Origin: Tyto alba
Lineage: Eukaryota > Chordata > Aves > Strigiformes > Tytonidae
DNA length: 64,000 nt
NCBI RefSeq assembly: GCF_018691265.1
Contig: NW_024881324.1
Coordinates: 2,359,730-2,423,729, forward strand
Reading direction: 5' to 3'
Shown here: in pieces, positions 1 to 13,259 of the stretch
How the letters are laid out: each line of letters starts with the position of its first letter
Position numbering within the stretch: position 1 is the first letter of the stretch
Notes under the pieces: model-generated
Databases searched by the model: none
What the model saw: only the letters and a program-made list of their open reading frames with translations
What the model was told of the DNA's origin: nothing
Program-made: the position numbers and the translations under genes

Positions 1-806
1 GGACTCTAAATAACTATGTCAAGAATAAGGATAATTATGACTGTTAACTGTGATACCAGCTCTTGGTAAAAATAAACATAAAGCCACTATGTTTACAGGA
101 TATCTACACAAATAATGGTTCTTCATGCTCTGTGCTACTTGGTTAACAAGGGGTTTTTTTGTTTTCTGAGCTCCCTTGGTAGCATTTGTGAAGTTTGTTG
201 AAAACAAGGGATCCAACTAAAGAGTGTTAAATTGGAGTTCTGAATAACTGGCAGGAGGTAAATCAATGTTAGACAAATGGGAAAGAACATGAGCATTTAA
301 AAGGAGAAATGTTGTACTCAAGATTCTAGGAATATTAAAGCAACCGAGACAAAACAAAAATAGAGCATTAAAAACATATCCTCTCAGTGTTGTTTCAAAA
401 GGTAAAGAGTTACACATGCTGGTGATTATGGAGATTATTTTCGTCTTCTTTTTCAGATCTTTGCGTTTCTTGGAGAAACAAATAGTGTTTAGACTGAGGT
501 GGTACCCACAAGAAGCACTTTGTAAATATGAATGGTGTGGGTTTTTTTGACGATTGCTTTAGGACCATTTGTCTCAACCTTCTATAAATGGCTCCATTAG
601 CAGAATAAATAGGCTGATATCAACCGGGCAGGGAATAATGGTTAAGATGCAGCATTATCGGTGTGCTGGGCTGTGTTGTGCCAGGGCGCCCATTGCTCAC
701 CCTCGAGGCAATAGCTGCTCCATGGGAACAGCTGTGTGCGTGCTGGCGGTACCCTTCTCCGTCTGAACTCCGTCACTCCCCACGTGGAAAGGGGTGCTGA
801 CACATA
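1..806. other. Noncoding sequence, no gene seen
   Basis: AT-rich sequence with only short scattered reading frames, none with recognisable protein similarity. No RNA gene or repeat boundary was identified. It lies far upstream of KCNG2 and is probably intergenic. Confidence 0.6.
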
Positions 807-895
807 ATAGAATCACAGAATCATTTAGGTTGGAAAAAAGACCCTTAAGGTCATTGAGTCCAGCTCTTAACCTAACACCGCCGTGTCCATCACTA
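807..895 (-). mobile_element. CR1 LINE 3'-end fragment
   Basis: The sequence reads agaatcacagaatcatttag followed by ggttggaaaa and a 'ccagctcttaacctaacaccgcc' type continuation. This is the reverse complement of the 3' end of avian CR1 retrotransposons. Similarity fades after about position 895, so only the tail is present. CR1 copies are usually truncated at the 5' end, which fits. The subfamily cannot be named by eye. Confidence 0.85.
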
Positions 896-1020
896 TGTTG
901 GCTTTGCTTGGTACATCAGGGGTGAGCATTGTCCCCTGGGAACCTTGGAGAGGGATCATAAACGCGTTTATTTTCTGAGGAGAGCCATTCTGAGTATGTA
1001 CATCTCTTGCCATCCTGTGA

Positions 1021-1039
1021 TTTTTTTTTTTTTTTTTTT
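1021..1039. repeat. Poly-T tract (19 T)
   Basis: An uninterrupted run of 19 T. No retroposon body was recognised on either side, so it is reported only as a simple homopolymer. Confidence 0.9.
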
Positions 1040-1967
1040 CTTTTGAACGTTTCTAGTCAGGTTATTGGAATGAGCTGAAAATGAGGTTTCTCAGATGTAC
1101 TGTAAAGCAGGCATCATGTGTTGCCTGTGAAGGAAATTCCTCACGCGTGTTGTCATTTTACGCATATTTACCCCACTGTCTGAATTACAAGGTATCTGTA
1201 ATTTTAAAATGTTTAAGGAGAGACTGGACAAATGAAGGAAAAAGGAGGAGAAATAAACCAGTGAGATTTAGGATAAACCATCCTCCAGGGATTTAGCACA
1301 GCTATTAGAATAGCTTTTTGTGCCGAGCCTTGTACCCTTGAAAAATATACATAACTTTTTCAAGTCTAGGTCATTTCTGAGTCCTTGGGATTTTATCTAT
1401 CCAGGGTGTTGAATAGAACTGGATCCTGAATGGGAAGCTCATTTTCACCCACTTACGAATTTCTCAAGTTAGAACTGGACCTAACCTATTGCTTTTATGT
1501 TTTTGTCACACCAAACCATCTTTGAATCAGGGAAAATACTGCTTGGTTACTTGTTTGACTGAAAACAAGTATCTCTTAGGGCAGATATGGTGACTTGGAA
1601 GGTGTGAAAATTTGCATCATCTCAGTTTCTCCTCCCCCTCAATCCCTCCCTTGTCATGGGGCTCAGCAGCATATGGATCATGAGCCCTGGTTTCTGTGCT
1701 TTATGCTGCTGCTGATTCAGGTGGGTTTGGGATTACTGGGCTGTTACTGGACTGTGGTGGAATAATTTCATTCACAGCTAAACTCGGAATTTGCTTACAG
1801 CTGAAGCGACGGTGATTTGGGTGAGCAACAATGTAAGAACACCGTATTCAGTATCAACAACAAGAGACATGTGGTGGTTTAACCACACAAGTGATGTGGA
1901 TTAATGCAGGAAACGATACGTGGTTCCCATTAATGAGTTGAGGTCATGTTGCTTTGATGGGTGGTGT

Positions 1968-2023
1968 GAAGCAGTGTCAGCCAAGAGGCCAGCTCGAAGC
2001 AGTGTCAGCCAAGAGGCCAGCTC
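1968..2023. repeat. Perfect 28-bp tandem duplication (two copies)
   Basis: A 28-base unit starting gaagcagtgtcagccaag occupies 1968-1995 and is repeated without a mismatch at 1996-2023. The absence of differences suggests a recent duplication or a polymorphic locus. The flanking sequence is ordinary AT-rich DNA. Confidence 0.95.
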
Positions 2024-5000
2024 ACTGTCTGAAGTTGGTTGTCACACTGATGGTGTGTGCAGAAAAATGTTCTGGGATTTCTTTGTATTTTTCAGAAGAG
2101 GAACATCCTGCTTTGGAAATGAGATGGAAACAATTGCTAGAGAAAGTGCGTTGTCAACACTGTAAATCACTGAACGGTCAAAATAATAGGATAAAGGGTA
2201 GACTGAGCTTGAGGGAACATGAGGGGTTTCTGAACTTCTCAGAGTGAAGTGGAAGGATCCCAGGTACTCTGTGGTGAACAGATTGTGATGGACAGTAGGA
2301 GAAACAGTTGTTTTCCTTCAGATTATCAGTGCAGTTTTTTCAGCTGGAAAAGAGAGGAAGTCAGAGCCTCCATGGAGAGTCTGCAATTGCAATGTAAATT
2401 AATTCAACAAAACTCTGAGTGAAACCCAAGTCTCTTTAGTTTAGAGCTTTTCAAATATTATTCCAAGGCTAAAGTCTGTATGGATTAGGATTCTACTTTA
2501 TTTTGATCCGCCAGGATGAAATTTTTACTTGGTTCTCAAGAATTAATTCTCTTTCCTCACAAACTGCCTTTGATAATGTGATTGAGTTAAGGAGGAAGTA
2601 CTTTAAAAAGCAAGTATTTCCCAGGGCATTGGAGCACATCCTCAGAAATTTTAGTTTCTAATTCTGACATCAGGAATGATTGCTTTTGGAGATCACTGTA
2701 ACAGGCTTCTAGTTAATGAAGATTATAACAAACCATCAAGATTGATACCATCTCTGCTTATTTCATGCTCCCTTTCCTCTTTTATTCTTTTTTATTTTAG
2801 TGAATTTGCAGTTTTATTTTGATGACAGATACTTGCTGTGTGCCTCCACAGACAGGCTAGTACCACCCTGTTACTGTTACTGGACCTTTTGCCATCTTTT
2901 CAGGCTGCAAGAACTTGTTGTTCATCTGAGCTGTTAAATTTGTTTACAGTAACACACATTGACCTAGTTCTGAGCTTACCACCATGCTCAGAATAATGAC
3001 CAGTCTTACCTGCCAGACCTAAGCAATCAGTGAAGCTGCAAGAGTCTTATTTGTGGTTTCTATTGGTGTGGATGGGTACACTTACTTTAAATGATATAAT
3101 TGATATGATGTCTCTCAGTGTGCAGAAGCACACTGTAAAATCTTGACCCTGTTATGTTTAATCGTGGAGGCAGTTCCTGAGGCAGTACTTACGTTAATAT
3201 ATTCAGTCTTAGCTCCCAGCTAAGTTTTATGTATCTCTTCCAGCCTGTCATTCAGCTGAACTTGTGTTCGTTGTCTAAGGGAAAGTCATGGTACCACATC
3301 AGTGCCTTAGGGACATCTCCACCCTTCAGCCCACAAGAAGGCGGGAACAACTCCAGCCATACCAGTTCGAGTTCAGATACAGTTGGTTTGCTATCAATTC
3401 TGTACCTAGAATAATTTTCTTGCAGTGTTCTTCTCTCTTATGTTTTTCAAGGTCATTTAGGCAGGTTTGCCTTTGAGCTGTAGTTTTTAATGTTATCAGA
3501 TGTCTATAAAGTCATCAAAGGTGTTTCGGGAAGGACTTCTCTGAGTATGACTCTAAAACCTGTGAAAACCTTTAAAAACATGTATTGATTAGGGAAGCTG
3601 ATCAGGGTTATGTACAAAAGAGATAAATAAGAGGAATTTGAAAAGTCTTCTCATGTCAAGTTGAAGTAGTCTTGAAGCAGGTGTAAGGCCCTGTTTTATA
3701 GCTGCTGATTTAGAAACAAAAGGTTGGGTCCTTCAAGGCTTGGAAGTGCACAATATGCACCTTTATCCGCCGAGAGCAGAAGCAGCATATCCTCCATGCT
3801 TTTGGGAGTCCCAGCATTTGATAATTGTAGATTGCGAATCTCCCCTTTTGTGTGTATATTCTTCAGTGTAAATGTCACTAACATATTTCTCGATTTAGTA
3901 TTAAATATAGTGTTTCCCTAAAATCCCTATTCTGAGTTCAGCCTCTGCTGGTGGTTTTAGGAGGCTTCATTCTGTGAAGGAAGGCTTCTTCTGGCTGCAG
4001 AAGGACTTGAATTTGTTCTTCAGACTGCTGTTAGGGGTTCTGCTATAGGAGCAGTTCCTGGCTACATGGCAGGGAAATGTTCTTCTTGGCTATGCTGAGG
4101 TAAATCAAAGGAGCCTGTCCCCATCTACCTTGGTAGAAATGAGAACACATCTCAATCCTACATGTTTGTTCTTGTATTTCTTTGTACTTGCACTAACCCA
4201 CAGAGTTATGGATTAATAATCTATTGCCCCTGGGCTAAGCAAGAGTAAAACTTTGGCTTTTATTTCTTTTCTAACTTTAAAATAAAAATTTGTGAAAAAA
4301 GAGTTTATATTCAGTGCCTAATCCTGCCAGACTTTACCCGTTACGAGTAGTTCTTAGTCACACAAACAGTCCTACTGAATGCATTGGTGTCCTGAAGCTG
4401 ATGGACTCGTGTAAGTAAGGGGTTTCAAGAGTGGGTCCTTACAGAACATTTAAAAAACCTTTTATTTATCAAATCTTGTACATTCTAATTACTAGTTCAC
4501 AGTTCGTATGCTTTGTCATGTTAATAAGTGTGGTGAATCATTTGTAATAGCTGTTTTGTTTCTCTGTAAACTCTGATAGCATCTGTGTTAGACTGTGACA
4601 AATAACACCTGTTCAAGTGCTGTTCGTGTGTATGTGCATGCTTCTCAGAAATACGCTTTTTTGTTTTACAGCAAACATGGCCCCTTATGCAGCAACCTAC
4701 TGCAATTCTAAATGCTGGATTTCTTTTTCCTTTTTTTGTTGTTTTGTTGTTTTTTTTAAAGATTGTCTAGAATTAATTTATTCCCCAAATTAAGGGATCC
4801 ACCTTTAGTTTAAGTAAGAGAAGACCAGTGTATGATCCAAGACTCATACAGACTCATACTTCAATATGTTTTCATGAACTGGATTAACTGATCTGCTTAT
4901 AACTGTTATAAAGGGAGCACATTGCTATATACATGTATCAGTGTGGAAAACCAAAGTCAGATGAGTATTTGTCATGTATAATGGCAGCAGCCCGATTCTT

Positions 5001-8000
5001 TTCTGAAGCCTCTGGAGTCAGCATTTCCCTGGGCTTTTCTTGCTTCCTCCTTGGTTGGAGATGATTTTTCAAGCATGATCTAAAGATCAAAAAGAGTTGG
5101 TGACATGATTTTCTTCCCCCTGCTTTTTTGCTTCCTTGGCATCCTTTGTTCTGAATATGCATCCTTGCAAAAAGGACAGTTTCTATTTGTTCTTCTTTTA
5201 CCCCTGGAAGTATGGTTAAATTAACCAATTATAACCATAAGCTAAGGGTACCATTTGTTGTAGAAGGCTGATGAGCACAAGGAATGAGATGACCAGTAGG
5301 CTCAGTGGTGGAATGGACAGTTGGTGAGCTGTGCAGGTTAATACCTTTTAAAACTGTGATTACACCTCCCTGGAAGAAAGCCAGGTCCTACCGTCCTGGC
5401 CTTCACGGAGTTAGCAGTAGCTTAGGATAGGTTTCATCTTTCTTTCCAGTGTTCTTTGCCATCGTCACTTCAGAGATCTCTGCAGGGTCCTGGCATGGCA
5501 CGCAGCAGTCCTTGCCTTGAACTTGGTTACAATAGCTGTATGATGCCCATAATGAGACCTACTTAGCAGGATTTTGATAGTGCATTCCTTCTCAATAACC
5601 TGCTTATTGCCTGTGTACCTTCCTTAGCTCAGCCAACCTCAGTTGCAGGCAGAACTGTTGGGGAGACAGAGTACAGATCTCAGAGGAATTCACAGAAATA
5701 ATTTGCAATCCTGACAGAGCACAATGTTTTCTTAATTATCTTTTTCCATGAATCTCGAGAATCCACTGGAGTATGTCAGTTTATACCACTCTTGGCATTC
5801 TCAAAAGTGGACCATTATCAAGAAGAAAAAGAAAGTAATTGTACCACAGAAAGATCCTACTCTACAATTTTTAAGTTATTCTATGCATCGCTGGAGATTT
5901 CAGTGCAAAATAATGAAGCAAGAGACACAGCTGCAGTTATATTAAATAGCATAGAAAGGTATAAAAGAAATCAGACCCTTTATTTTCATAAGGTAAATGA
6001 AAATGCAGTGTTTGGGTTTAGGAGTAAACTACTCCTAAGAGCAGGATAATCCATGATTGTGCATTATGAGGTTCCTTGAACTTTCCAGTGAATTGTGTTG
6101 CATTAGCTACTGATTTTTCCATCCTACTTCCATTGATGAAAGCTAGTAGAGGTGGTCTGACTTTGAGCTGGCCATTAAATGTATTCAAATAGTCATAATA
6201 GAAGCATGATGATCCACTTTCACTTAAAATAAGTCAGTGTAAAATTGCACAGACTGGTATTTAAAAGGTGTAGGTCCTTACAAGCTAGGCTCAGCAATGC
6301 CTGACTTCAGGTTCCCGAATGCAACGCTGAGGCCCGGGTTTGGTTTCTGTGCTGTCCTCACCATCTGTGTGGGCTGCAGGTGAGTCCCTGAACGGGTCTG
6401 TCCTGTAGTGCCCTCCCGTCCTGCTCCCTGATGCCTCAAGAGTTGTGTAGCATGGCCCAAAGCTTTTCTGCAGCCTGCACAGCTGAGTTTCCATTCTCTG
6501 GAAAGCAGAGTGCCAGAAGGTCTGGGAACAGGGAGAATAGGCATTGAGGTATCTTTAGTGTAGATTCAGGATACGGCCGGGTTTTGTACCTGTTTGCAGA
6601 AGGCGGAGAGCGCTCCAGACTAGACGTTGTCATTATCAATTGGGTTTTTTTCTTCACAGGAGTGTTTCTGAACCCCTGCCACATAGCCAAGGCTCAGTCA
6701 AAGCTGTGAGCAGGTATCTCCCCAAGTCCCATTAAAATGGGATGGTCTTCAGGGGTAGTTGGCTTCAATCCTTTGAAAGGACAGAGCCTGATGTTTTCTC
6801 TGGAAGGGCAGTGAGGTGGGACAACAGTGCCCTTGAGACTGGGAAGTAAGTTGTCCTCTGGGGTGAAAACCTCTGATTCTGAACATCTGGGGCAGTTTTC
6901 TGACTTCTTGGCTGGGTGTTCCCTTCAACTCCCATGCTGGAGCTGTGCCACCCGTGCCAGAACCTCTTGGGGCTGGGTGATCAGGCAAAGGCGAGAGGGA
7001 GCATGATGCTGTGCCCTGCATTGGTGGTGATATGGAGATTGCTTCTCGTACAGTGAGAGTGAGGATGAAGGATAATGAATGAATGTGATAATGAAATGGG
7101 TATCCCTCTGCCACTTCCGTAGTTTCATCCGAGCCAACTGGTAAGTGTTGGAGTGCCAGGAAACAACATGTGGGTTTCCAGGGATCTGAGGATGGATTTA
7201 AAAACATTTTTATGTTGCTTACTCACCCATGTTACATTTCTGCTACACCAGTGGGTTCTCAACAGCACAGCAGTAAGTATGATATTATACAGTTATGGTT
7301 AGGTTTTTGTAATTATGTAAAAGCAGTCTCATTTAACAGTTTTTATTTCCCACCCGCATTTCTTACTGTGTGTTCTGAGATGCCTTAAAGTGTCTCTGAA
7401 ACAAACAACATGGTAGCAGTAGAGGTTGTTAAATCCACAGCCCAAAAGGAAACGAAACACTTTTAACAGAAAATGAGACAAAACTCATTAATGAAATGTG
7501 TGTTTGTGTGTCGGTCTGGGTGCTTTCTTCCTCGCAGTTGCACTTACTGACTCTGATACAGTTCTGGCTGCTGCCAGTGCCAGCAGATCTCTGGAGGGAC
7601 AGCCTCTGCTTCTTGGGGGCAGAGAGGGAAGAAGTGTGAGACCTCATGCCTGATTCTATCCTTTTTTTTTTAATTTATTTTGAGTACAGTGGCAGGCATG
7701 GATGTGAGAGAGAATGACAAGTCCCTTGGAGCTTTGCAGAGGCAAGATGTGCATGAAGTGATGACAACGTGGCAGGAGAGAAGGCTTAGGTGAGGTTGCA
7801 TGAGGGAGGGCTTGGCTGGAGCTCCCACTTCAAAGCTTTCTGAGGGCAATAATAGGTTTCTTGCACCAGGGAAGGGCTGGGAAGCTAGTGGTTGGGTGCG
7901 TGCATGGCTAGAGAAGATAGGGACCAAGCTAGAAGAACTTTGAGTATTATTGCACTAGGCAGTCCTGACTCCTTACGGGCACTGGTGTTGTAGAGCACTT

Positions 8001-8330
8001 TGAAGAGTCTGTCTATACAGAAGGTATTGCTCAGCCTTAATGACATGTAGTGAAGCTGTTGTTTTGTTACAAGCACAGATTTAGGCTGGGCCTAGCAGAG
8101 CTTTAGCTCTTCTCCCACTGCCTCTCTGCTCCCTTGATGCAGTGCAATGGAATCAGAACAACACTGTGGCTTCCCTCCACCTCCTCAACCCCATGTGTTA
8201 CCAACAAGGAGTTGGAGACAAAAAGACAGTGCCACATGCGGAGCGAGAGACTGTCACTTCTCCTCATCAGCCACTTTGTGCCTGTGACTTCACCTGCCGT
8301 GGACTTGTGGAGTGGCTGGAAGAAAATAGG

Positions 8331-8335
8331 CATAT
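8331..8335. repeat. Target-site duplication, left copy (catat)
   Basis: Five bases, catat, immediately before the TG start of the LTR at 8336. The same five bases follow its CA end at 8717-8721. A five-base duplication is the footprint of retroviral-type integration. Confidence 0.8.
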
Positions 8336-8716
8336 TGTGAGCAATCCAGACCGAGGGGCCTCACAACTGCAGCTGTTATGAAGGACATGTGCAAGGTCGG
8401 AAGAGATAAGGAAATTGGGGGTTTGAGAAACTGTCCATGTTGCAGAGAGGTAAGGAGGATGGAATGTAAAAAACAAGATAACAAGAGGGAGAAATAGAAT
8501 GTAGTTACAGCAGAGCAAGGCATGTGAACAAGCAGCTTTAGCCTATTAGGAACCAAAATGTAACGCGTGTGCTTTGTGCTAGTGTACAAATTGCTGTGTA
8601 TCCTTTAATAAAGTGGCATTAACTTGATCACATTGATCGTGCATGTTGTGTCCGAGACTTCCGCGTCATGGACCCTCGGAGGAGCCTGTGTCCTTGTTGC
8701 ATCCCCTGGCACAACA
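8336..8716 (+). mobile_element. Solo LTR of an endogenous retrovirus, 381 bp
   Basis: The element starts with TGTG and ends with CACAACA, so it has the TG...CA termini of a long terminal repeat. It is flanked by an identical 5-bp duplication (catat). A polyadenylation signal AATAAA lies at 8607-8612, about 100 bp before the 3' end, as expected for the R region of a plus-oriented LTR. No internal retroviral genes, primer-binding site or second LTR are present, so it is a solo LTR left by recombination between the two ends of a provirus. The sequence around the signal resembles avian retroviral LTRs known to me, but the family was not verified. Confidence 0.8.
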
Positions 8717-8721
8717 CATAT
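8717..8721. repeat. Target-site duplication, right copy (catat)
   Basis: Identical to 8331-8335; it marks the right boundary of the solo LTR. Confidence 0.8.
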
Positions 8722-11700
8722 GGAAAAGATGCATCTGCTCCTTTCAAGGGTGGCTAAAGCACTGAGAACCTATTTGAGCACCTTGGGTTGGGGTAAGAAG
8801 ACATGAGCCTGCAACTAGATCCCAGTTGTAAAGTCCTTACAATTTTGGGGAAGACTGAGATAGTGGACTGAAGTACACAGAGCTGATTTCCTCCAGGGGA
8901 TGCAAGTGAAGGAGGGGTAGACAGCAGCATATGGCAGTTCATCTCTGAAAAGGCGCTGTGCAAAATGGCACCTCCTTATTTAGCGGATCAGCTTCCTCTG
9001 TGGGTGCCCTAACTTGGTTTTGTAGAAGACCTAATTCTTTCCTTGATAACTGAATGGGTTTGATCTGGAAATAGAGAATCTCATGGTTCCTCTAACTGAA
9101 GTTTTTTTCCGAAGTGGAAAGACACTATCAACTTCAAGGCAAATAACATATGTTGGAGGAGAATTTTAGAAGGCAGCATACCAAGATTTTAGGCCAAACC
9201 CCGAGAAAACATTTGGAAAGTGTTTCAGAAGTAACTAAATGCGGAAGAAAGAATCATGAAAGAATAAAAAGTCCATTTACTTTCATCTGCTCCTGAGCTA
9301 GACAAAATCAAAGGAAAATCTTTGCTTAGCCATGGACACATCTTGGAAACATCTGCAGGCTGATGCTTCAAGTAACCTGCTTTCTCCTGCTCTGAAAGAT
9401 CTACGGGCTGGGAGCAGATGAACAGGTTGGAGGAGACTGGGGCTTAGTAGAGGGAGAAGTTTAGTATAGTCTCTCAAGTTACATGTTTTATTGTCATTTG
9501 AAGCTACCTTAAGTTCTATCTGGTGCTCTGTGAGTCACCTTGAAGAAGTCGTGAAGCATTGCCATGAGTTGGTGAGCAAATGGTAGTAAGTCACTGACAT
9601 AACTGGAGCGATGTGGTTGAAGTAGAGCCATAAGGCCAGATATGACAAGAATAACTTAGCGTAACTGATGGATTTTGTTTTCCTATATGTGTGGCCCTTT
9701 TATGGGCACAGATGATTATTTCTCAAGTTTCAAGTCAACATCAGAAACACTCATTTTCAGAGCAAAAATTAGAGCAGGAGGCATACAGAGTATTTATTTA
9801 AATTTTGACTTTCCAACATGTTGGTAATCTGGTATAAAATTTTCTGGTCTCAGTCTCCTGAAGAAAAAATGAGAATGAAGAGATGTTAAAATAATCTGTA
9901 TCCACCTACCTTAGGGACAGCAGTCAGATGGTGTGATTTCACTCAAAGTAGCTGGAGTATTGTAAAAGTGATGAGGAGAAGAAAAGTCTATAAATGTTTA
10001 TTCATTGACTAGGATGGGGAAGAAAATACATATTTTTCTAAGAAAATAATGCACTTTTGGTTTTATGTTTTGTGTAGTGTGCCCTCAGTCATTGAATGGC
10101 AGATGAAATAAGACTAGTCAAGGTTAACTAGAGCTGTGTGCTCAAACTTTGTCATTATCTCTTGTCAAGTTTATAGACTGTCCTTATGTCATCTTGCACC
10201 TGTACTGAATTTCAGTAGACCAAATTTTGCAAGTTTTTAGAACTGCCAAGGGCAATCAGTTGACATAGAGCTGTGGAGGGAAAAGAAGTTGGGGAAAGAA
10301 GAAAAGTGCTGACAGTTAACATAGTAAACTGTAAGCCTAAGGGCTACACGTGCCATCTAGCAATAAGAAAGAAGCCTAATAAGAGGAAAGGAAATTTGAT
10401 ATCAGACTTTGTCCTAGAAGGTAAACAATTCTATGAGAAAGACTGGCATGTGGAAGGCTAAATGTCACTGTTAGAGATACTTACTGGAAGTTTCAAGCAA
10501 TAAAATTTGCAGAATTAAAGAAAAAGAAACGGGAAGATTTAAAGTAACATTTATGAGGGCATAAAAGAACTCTTAGGAAAAGGTTTCAAGAACAATAGGA
10601 ATATAAGTCAGTAAAACAGAATGACTGAAATAAATTGTGAATGTTCCAATTATACAGGTTTGCTTGTTCTGTTTGGGGGAGCTTTTGCACATTCTGAATT
10701 TTATAATAGTCTCTGATCAGATTTATTTTCCATGAATCAGGTGTGATTCTTTTCATGCAGAAACTGCAAAGGTATAAAGGGATACCAGAACAATAATTTA
10801 CAATATTAAAACCTATAATGTGTACTTAGCATTCAGTATCCTCTAGATGAAATGGCCAGATCTTCATTAGGTTTCTGTTGTGTGTGTTTACAATCATTCA
10901 GATACGAAAAATCTACATTTGACCACAGACAGCTGCACTTGAAAAGGCATTTGAATAGCTGCATAGCTAATTAGCTGATGCAATTATGTGGGCATATTTT
11001 GTACATACAAATAAGGAGGTGGTGAAAATGTAACCTTAAATATAATTTATTTTTGTCACTGACTGTTTTGATAATTAAAAAAAGCTATTAGTCATTGCTT
11101 ACTGAAAGCGTCGGGAAAATTGCATTTGTTGCCCACGTACTCCCTGTGCGATAACAGCAACTCAGCAGCCCTGTTGCGTCAGAGCGCGCGGCAGTAAGCG
11201 GGGATGGAGAGCAGATGACATCAGTGCGCAGGATGTGAAAAGGCAGGGTGAACCTCAACTCCTGCAAGAAGTACCAAAGAAAAGTTTGCCAGATGAAAAG
11301 GTAATTTAAGCACTGTTTCAAAAAATCAATTTCAAGGCCTGTGGGGATGAGATCACAATAGCTTTGAAAGTAGGATTTAGGTAAATAGATGACAAATTGC
11401 TATTTCCAAAACCCAGCTTCAGTAATCTATATTCAGTCAACTTTTGACTTTGCAGCTTAGATTTGATGGCTGGAAATAATTGGGCTGAAGTTCTGCAGTG
11501 GATAACAATTGCGGGTCAATTTTTAGAACATATGACCATGTGATAGGTGATTTCTGTATGCTATACTGCATAAGTGTAATTATGCATGTCTCTGTAGAAG
11601 AGAAAAGGGACCTGCCAATGAGGAGCTGGAACTGATGCACGGTGAGTTGATACTGCGAGACATTTATTTGGAGTGAAAGGGTCGATAAAAAGAGGAGACG

Positions 11701-13223
11701 TATGTTGCTTTAGCAGAGAGTAACTTGGAGAGAGAGTAAAGAAACTACTTAAAAGGAGAAGAGATTTGCCAGATCGTGAGAAGTAAGAAAAGGTACCACA
11801 AACGACTCCTTTGCCTTTTCATTATGAGGAACATAGCAGAAAGGAGGCTGGTAGATGAAGGTGTTTTATTCATGCTTTAGTAAAAGCGGAGCTCAGGATT
11901 TGGTTGAGGGGAGCGAGCTTGAAACACTGGCAGAGGCTCAAGAGCGGATGTCCGTAAGTGAGGTGCTCAGCAACACTTATGACACATCCAGGATAATTTG
12001 GAATGAAAATGTCTGTAACATCTATAAAATTCCTCCCTGCTGTCTCTCTGGGACGGCTTGGCTGGGGGTAGTGCTTCTGTCTTTCCTGGGTAGAAATAAA
12101 GGCGTTTAGGAGTGTGAGATGGGGTGGAAATGAGGATACATGTTGTCTGTTCTCTCACTTTGTCCCCATTTTGCCCCTACAGTTTTGGACTCAGTGTTCA
12201 GGAAGGCTCCTTTGTAGTGGTCTCTAATTCTTTGCTTTCTTGTCTTCCTCTCATTTGGTGGAACCACAAGAGGATCCAGTAGGTCTGCTGGAGCTGAGGA
12301 AGCGCTGGCTCTCTATGTGCAAGATAACCACCAGTGTGAAAATCTTCACAGGTTTGCATAAAAAAAGAGCGAGGACGTTCTTACACTGTTCTGTATCCAG
12401 AATTAAAACGAGCCTTCTTAATTTAGATGGAAGTAGGCTGTCCATATTGCAAGACTGCATCTACAGTTTGGGCATCTTTATTAGCTGTGTATTTATAACA
12501 TTTGATGACAGTGTGACAAACACACAATATCCAGGCATTCTGAAATAGCTACCAGTTAATGCTCATACGATGCCTGTGCATACATTGTGAAAAGGAGCTT
12601 GCTTTACTGTCATGGACTGGTGAATTCAATGACTGTGATTTTCCTTTCACTGTAACAAATTCCCAGTTGTTTTAAGTCAGTGGGAATGCAGAGTATATAG
12701 AAAACAGAGGCAAGAGGTCAAAAGCGTGAGATCCAAGCATATGTATTAATACAGGAAGGGATGTCTAGGTGATCAGCTTACTTATTTTTTATAGCTAGGC
12801 TTTGGTTTTGTATAAATATAATGGATAGTAGGATTTCTAGGGTTTGGAGGAAACTGAAATTTTTGTGTTGTGATTCTCAGAGAATGCAGTTTTGTTTAAA
12901 ATCCTTCTGTCTCACTTTACCAGCCCAGGGTAAAAAAGGCTATTTACTATGTTCAGACAACAACGTTTATCCAGCAGCAGAAGAGGTAACACTGACTGAC
13001 ATTCTTTGACCCTTTCACTGGCTTCTCTTTTGCCATTTGGCTTTCCTGCATGTCCATGTGCCTTAGAAGGGATGCGTGAGTACTCTGAAAGGAAAACCAC
13101 AGCCCTTTTCTTACTCAAGGACCATCAGGTTTTCCATAATGCCACTGTGGTAACCAAGGTGTCTCCCCTCCAAAAATAAGGAATAATGTGCTCTGTTTTT
13201 CAACTTAGATACACATTCATACT
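8722..13223. other. Noncoding sequence upstream of KCNG2
   Basis: AT-rich with no recognisable coding exon. Two spots differ from background: a homeodomain-motif-rich patch near 10925-11000, and a short CpG-containing patch near 11100-11290. Both are discussed as findings. Confidence 0.55.
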
Positions 13224-13259
13224 TATAAATATGCACATATAAATATGTGCATATTTATA
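13224..13259. repeat. Perfect inverted repeat, 17-bp arms, 2-base centre
   Basis: The left arm at 13224-13240 begins tataaatatgcacatat. Its exact reverse complement occupies 13243-13259, separated by two A residues. All 17 positions pair. It sits in ordinary noncoding DNA and could extrude a cruciform; no function can be assigned. Confidence 0.95.

Larger units (their letters stand above)
896..8330. other. Noncoding sequence upstream of KCNG2
   Basis: A long AT-rich stretch with only short frames and no coding exon I recognise. It contains a 19-T run at 1021-1039 and a 28-bp tandem duplication at 1968-2023, listed separately. GC rises locally around 6300-7100 and 7540-7900, but no promoter or exon could be supported there. 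Confidence 0.55.
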
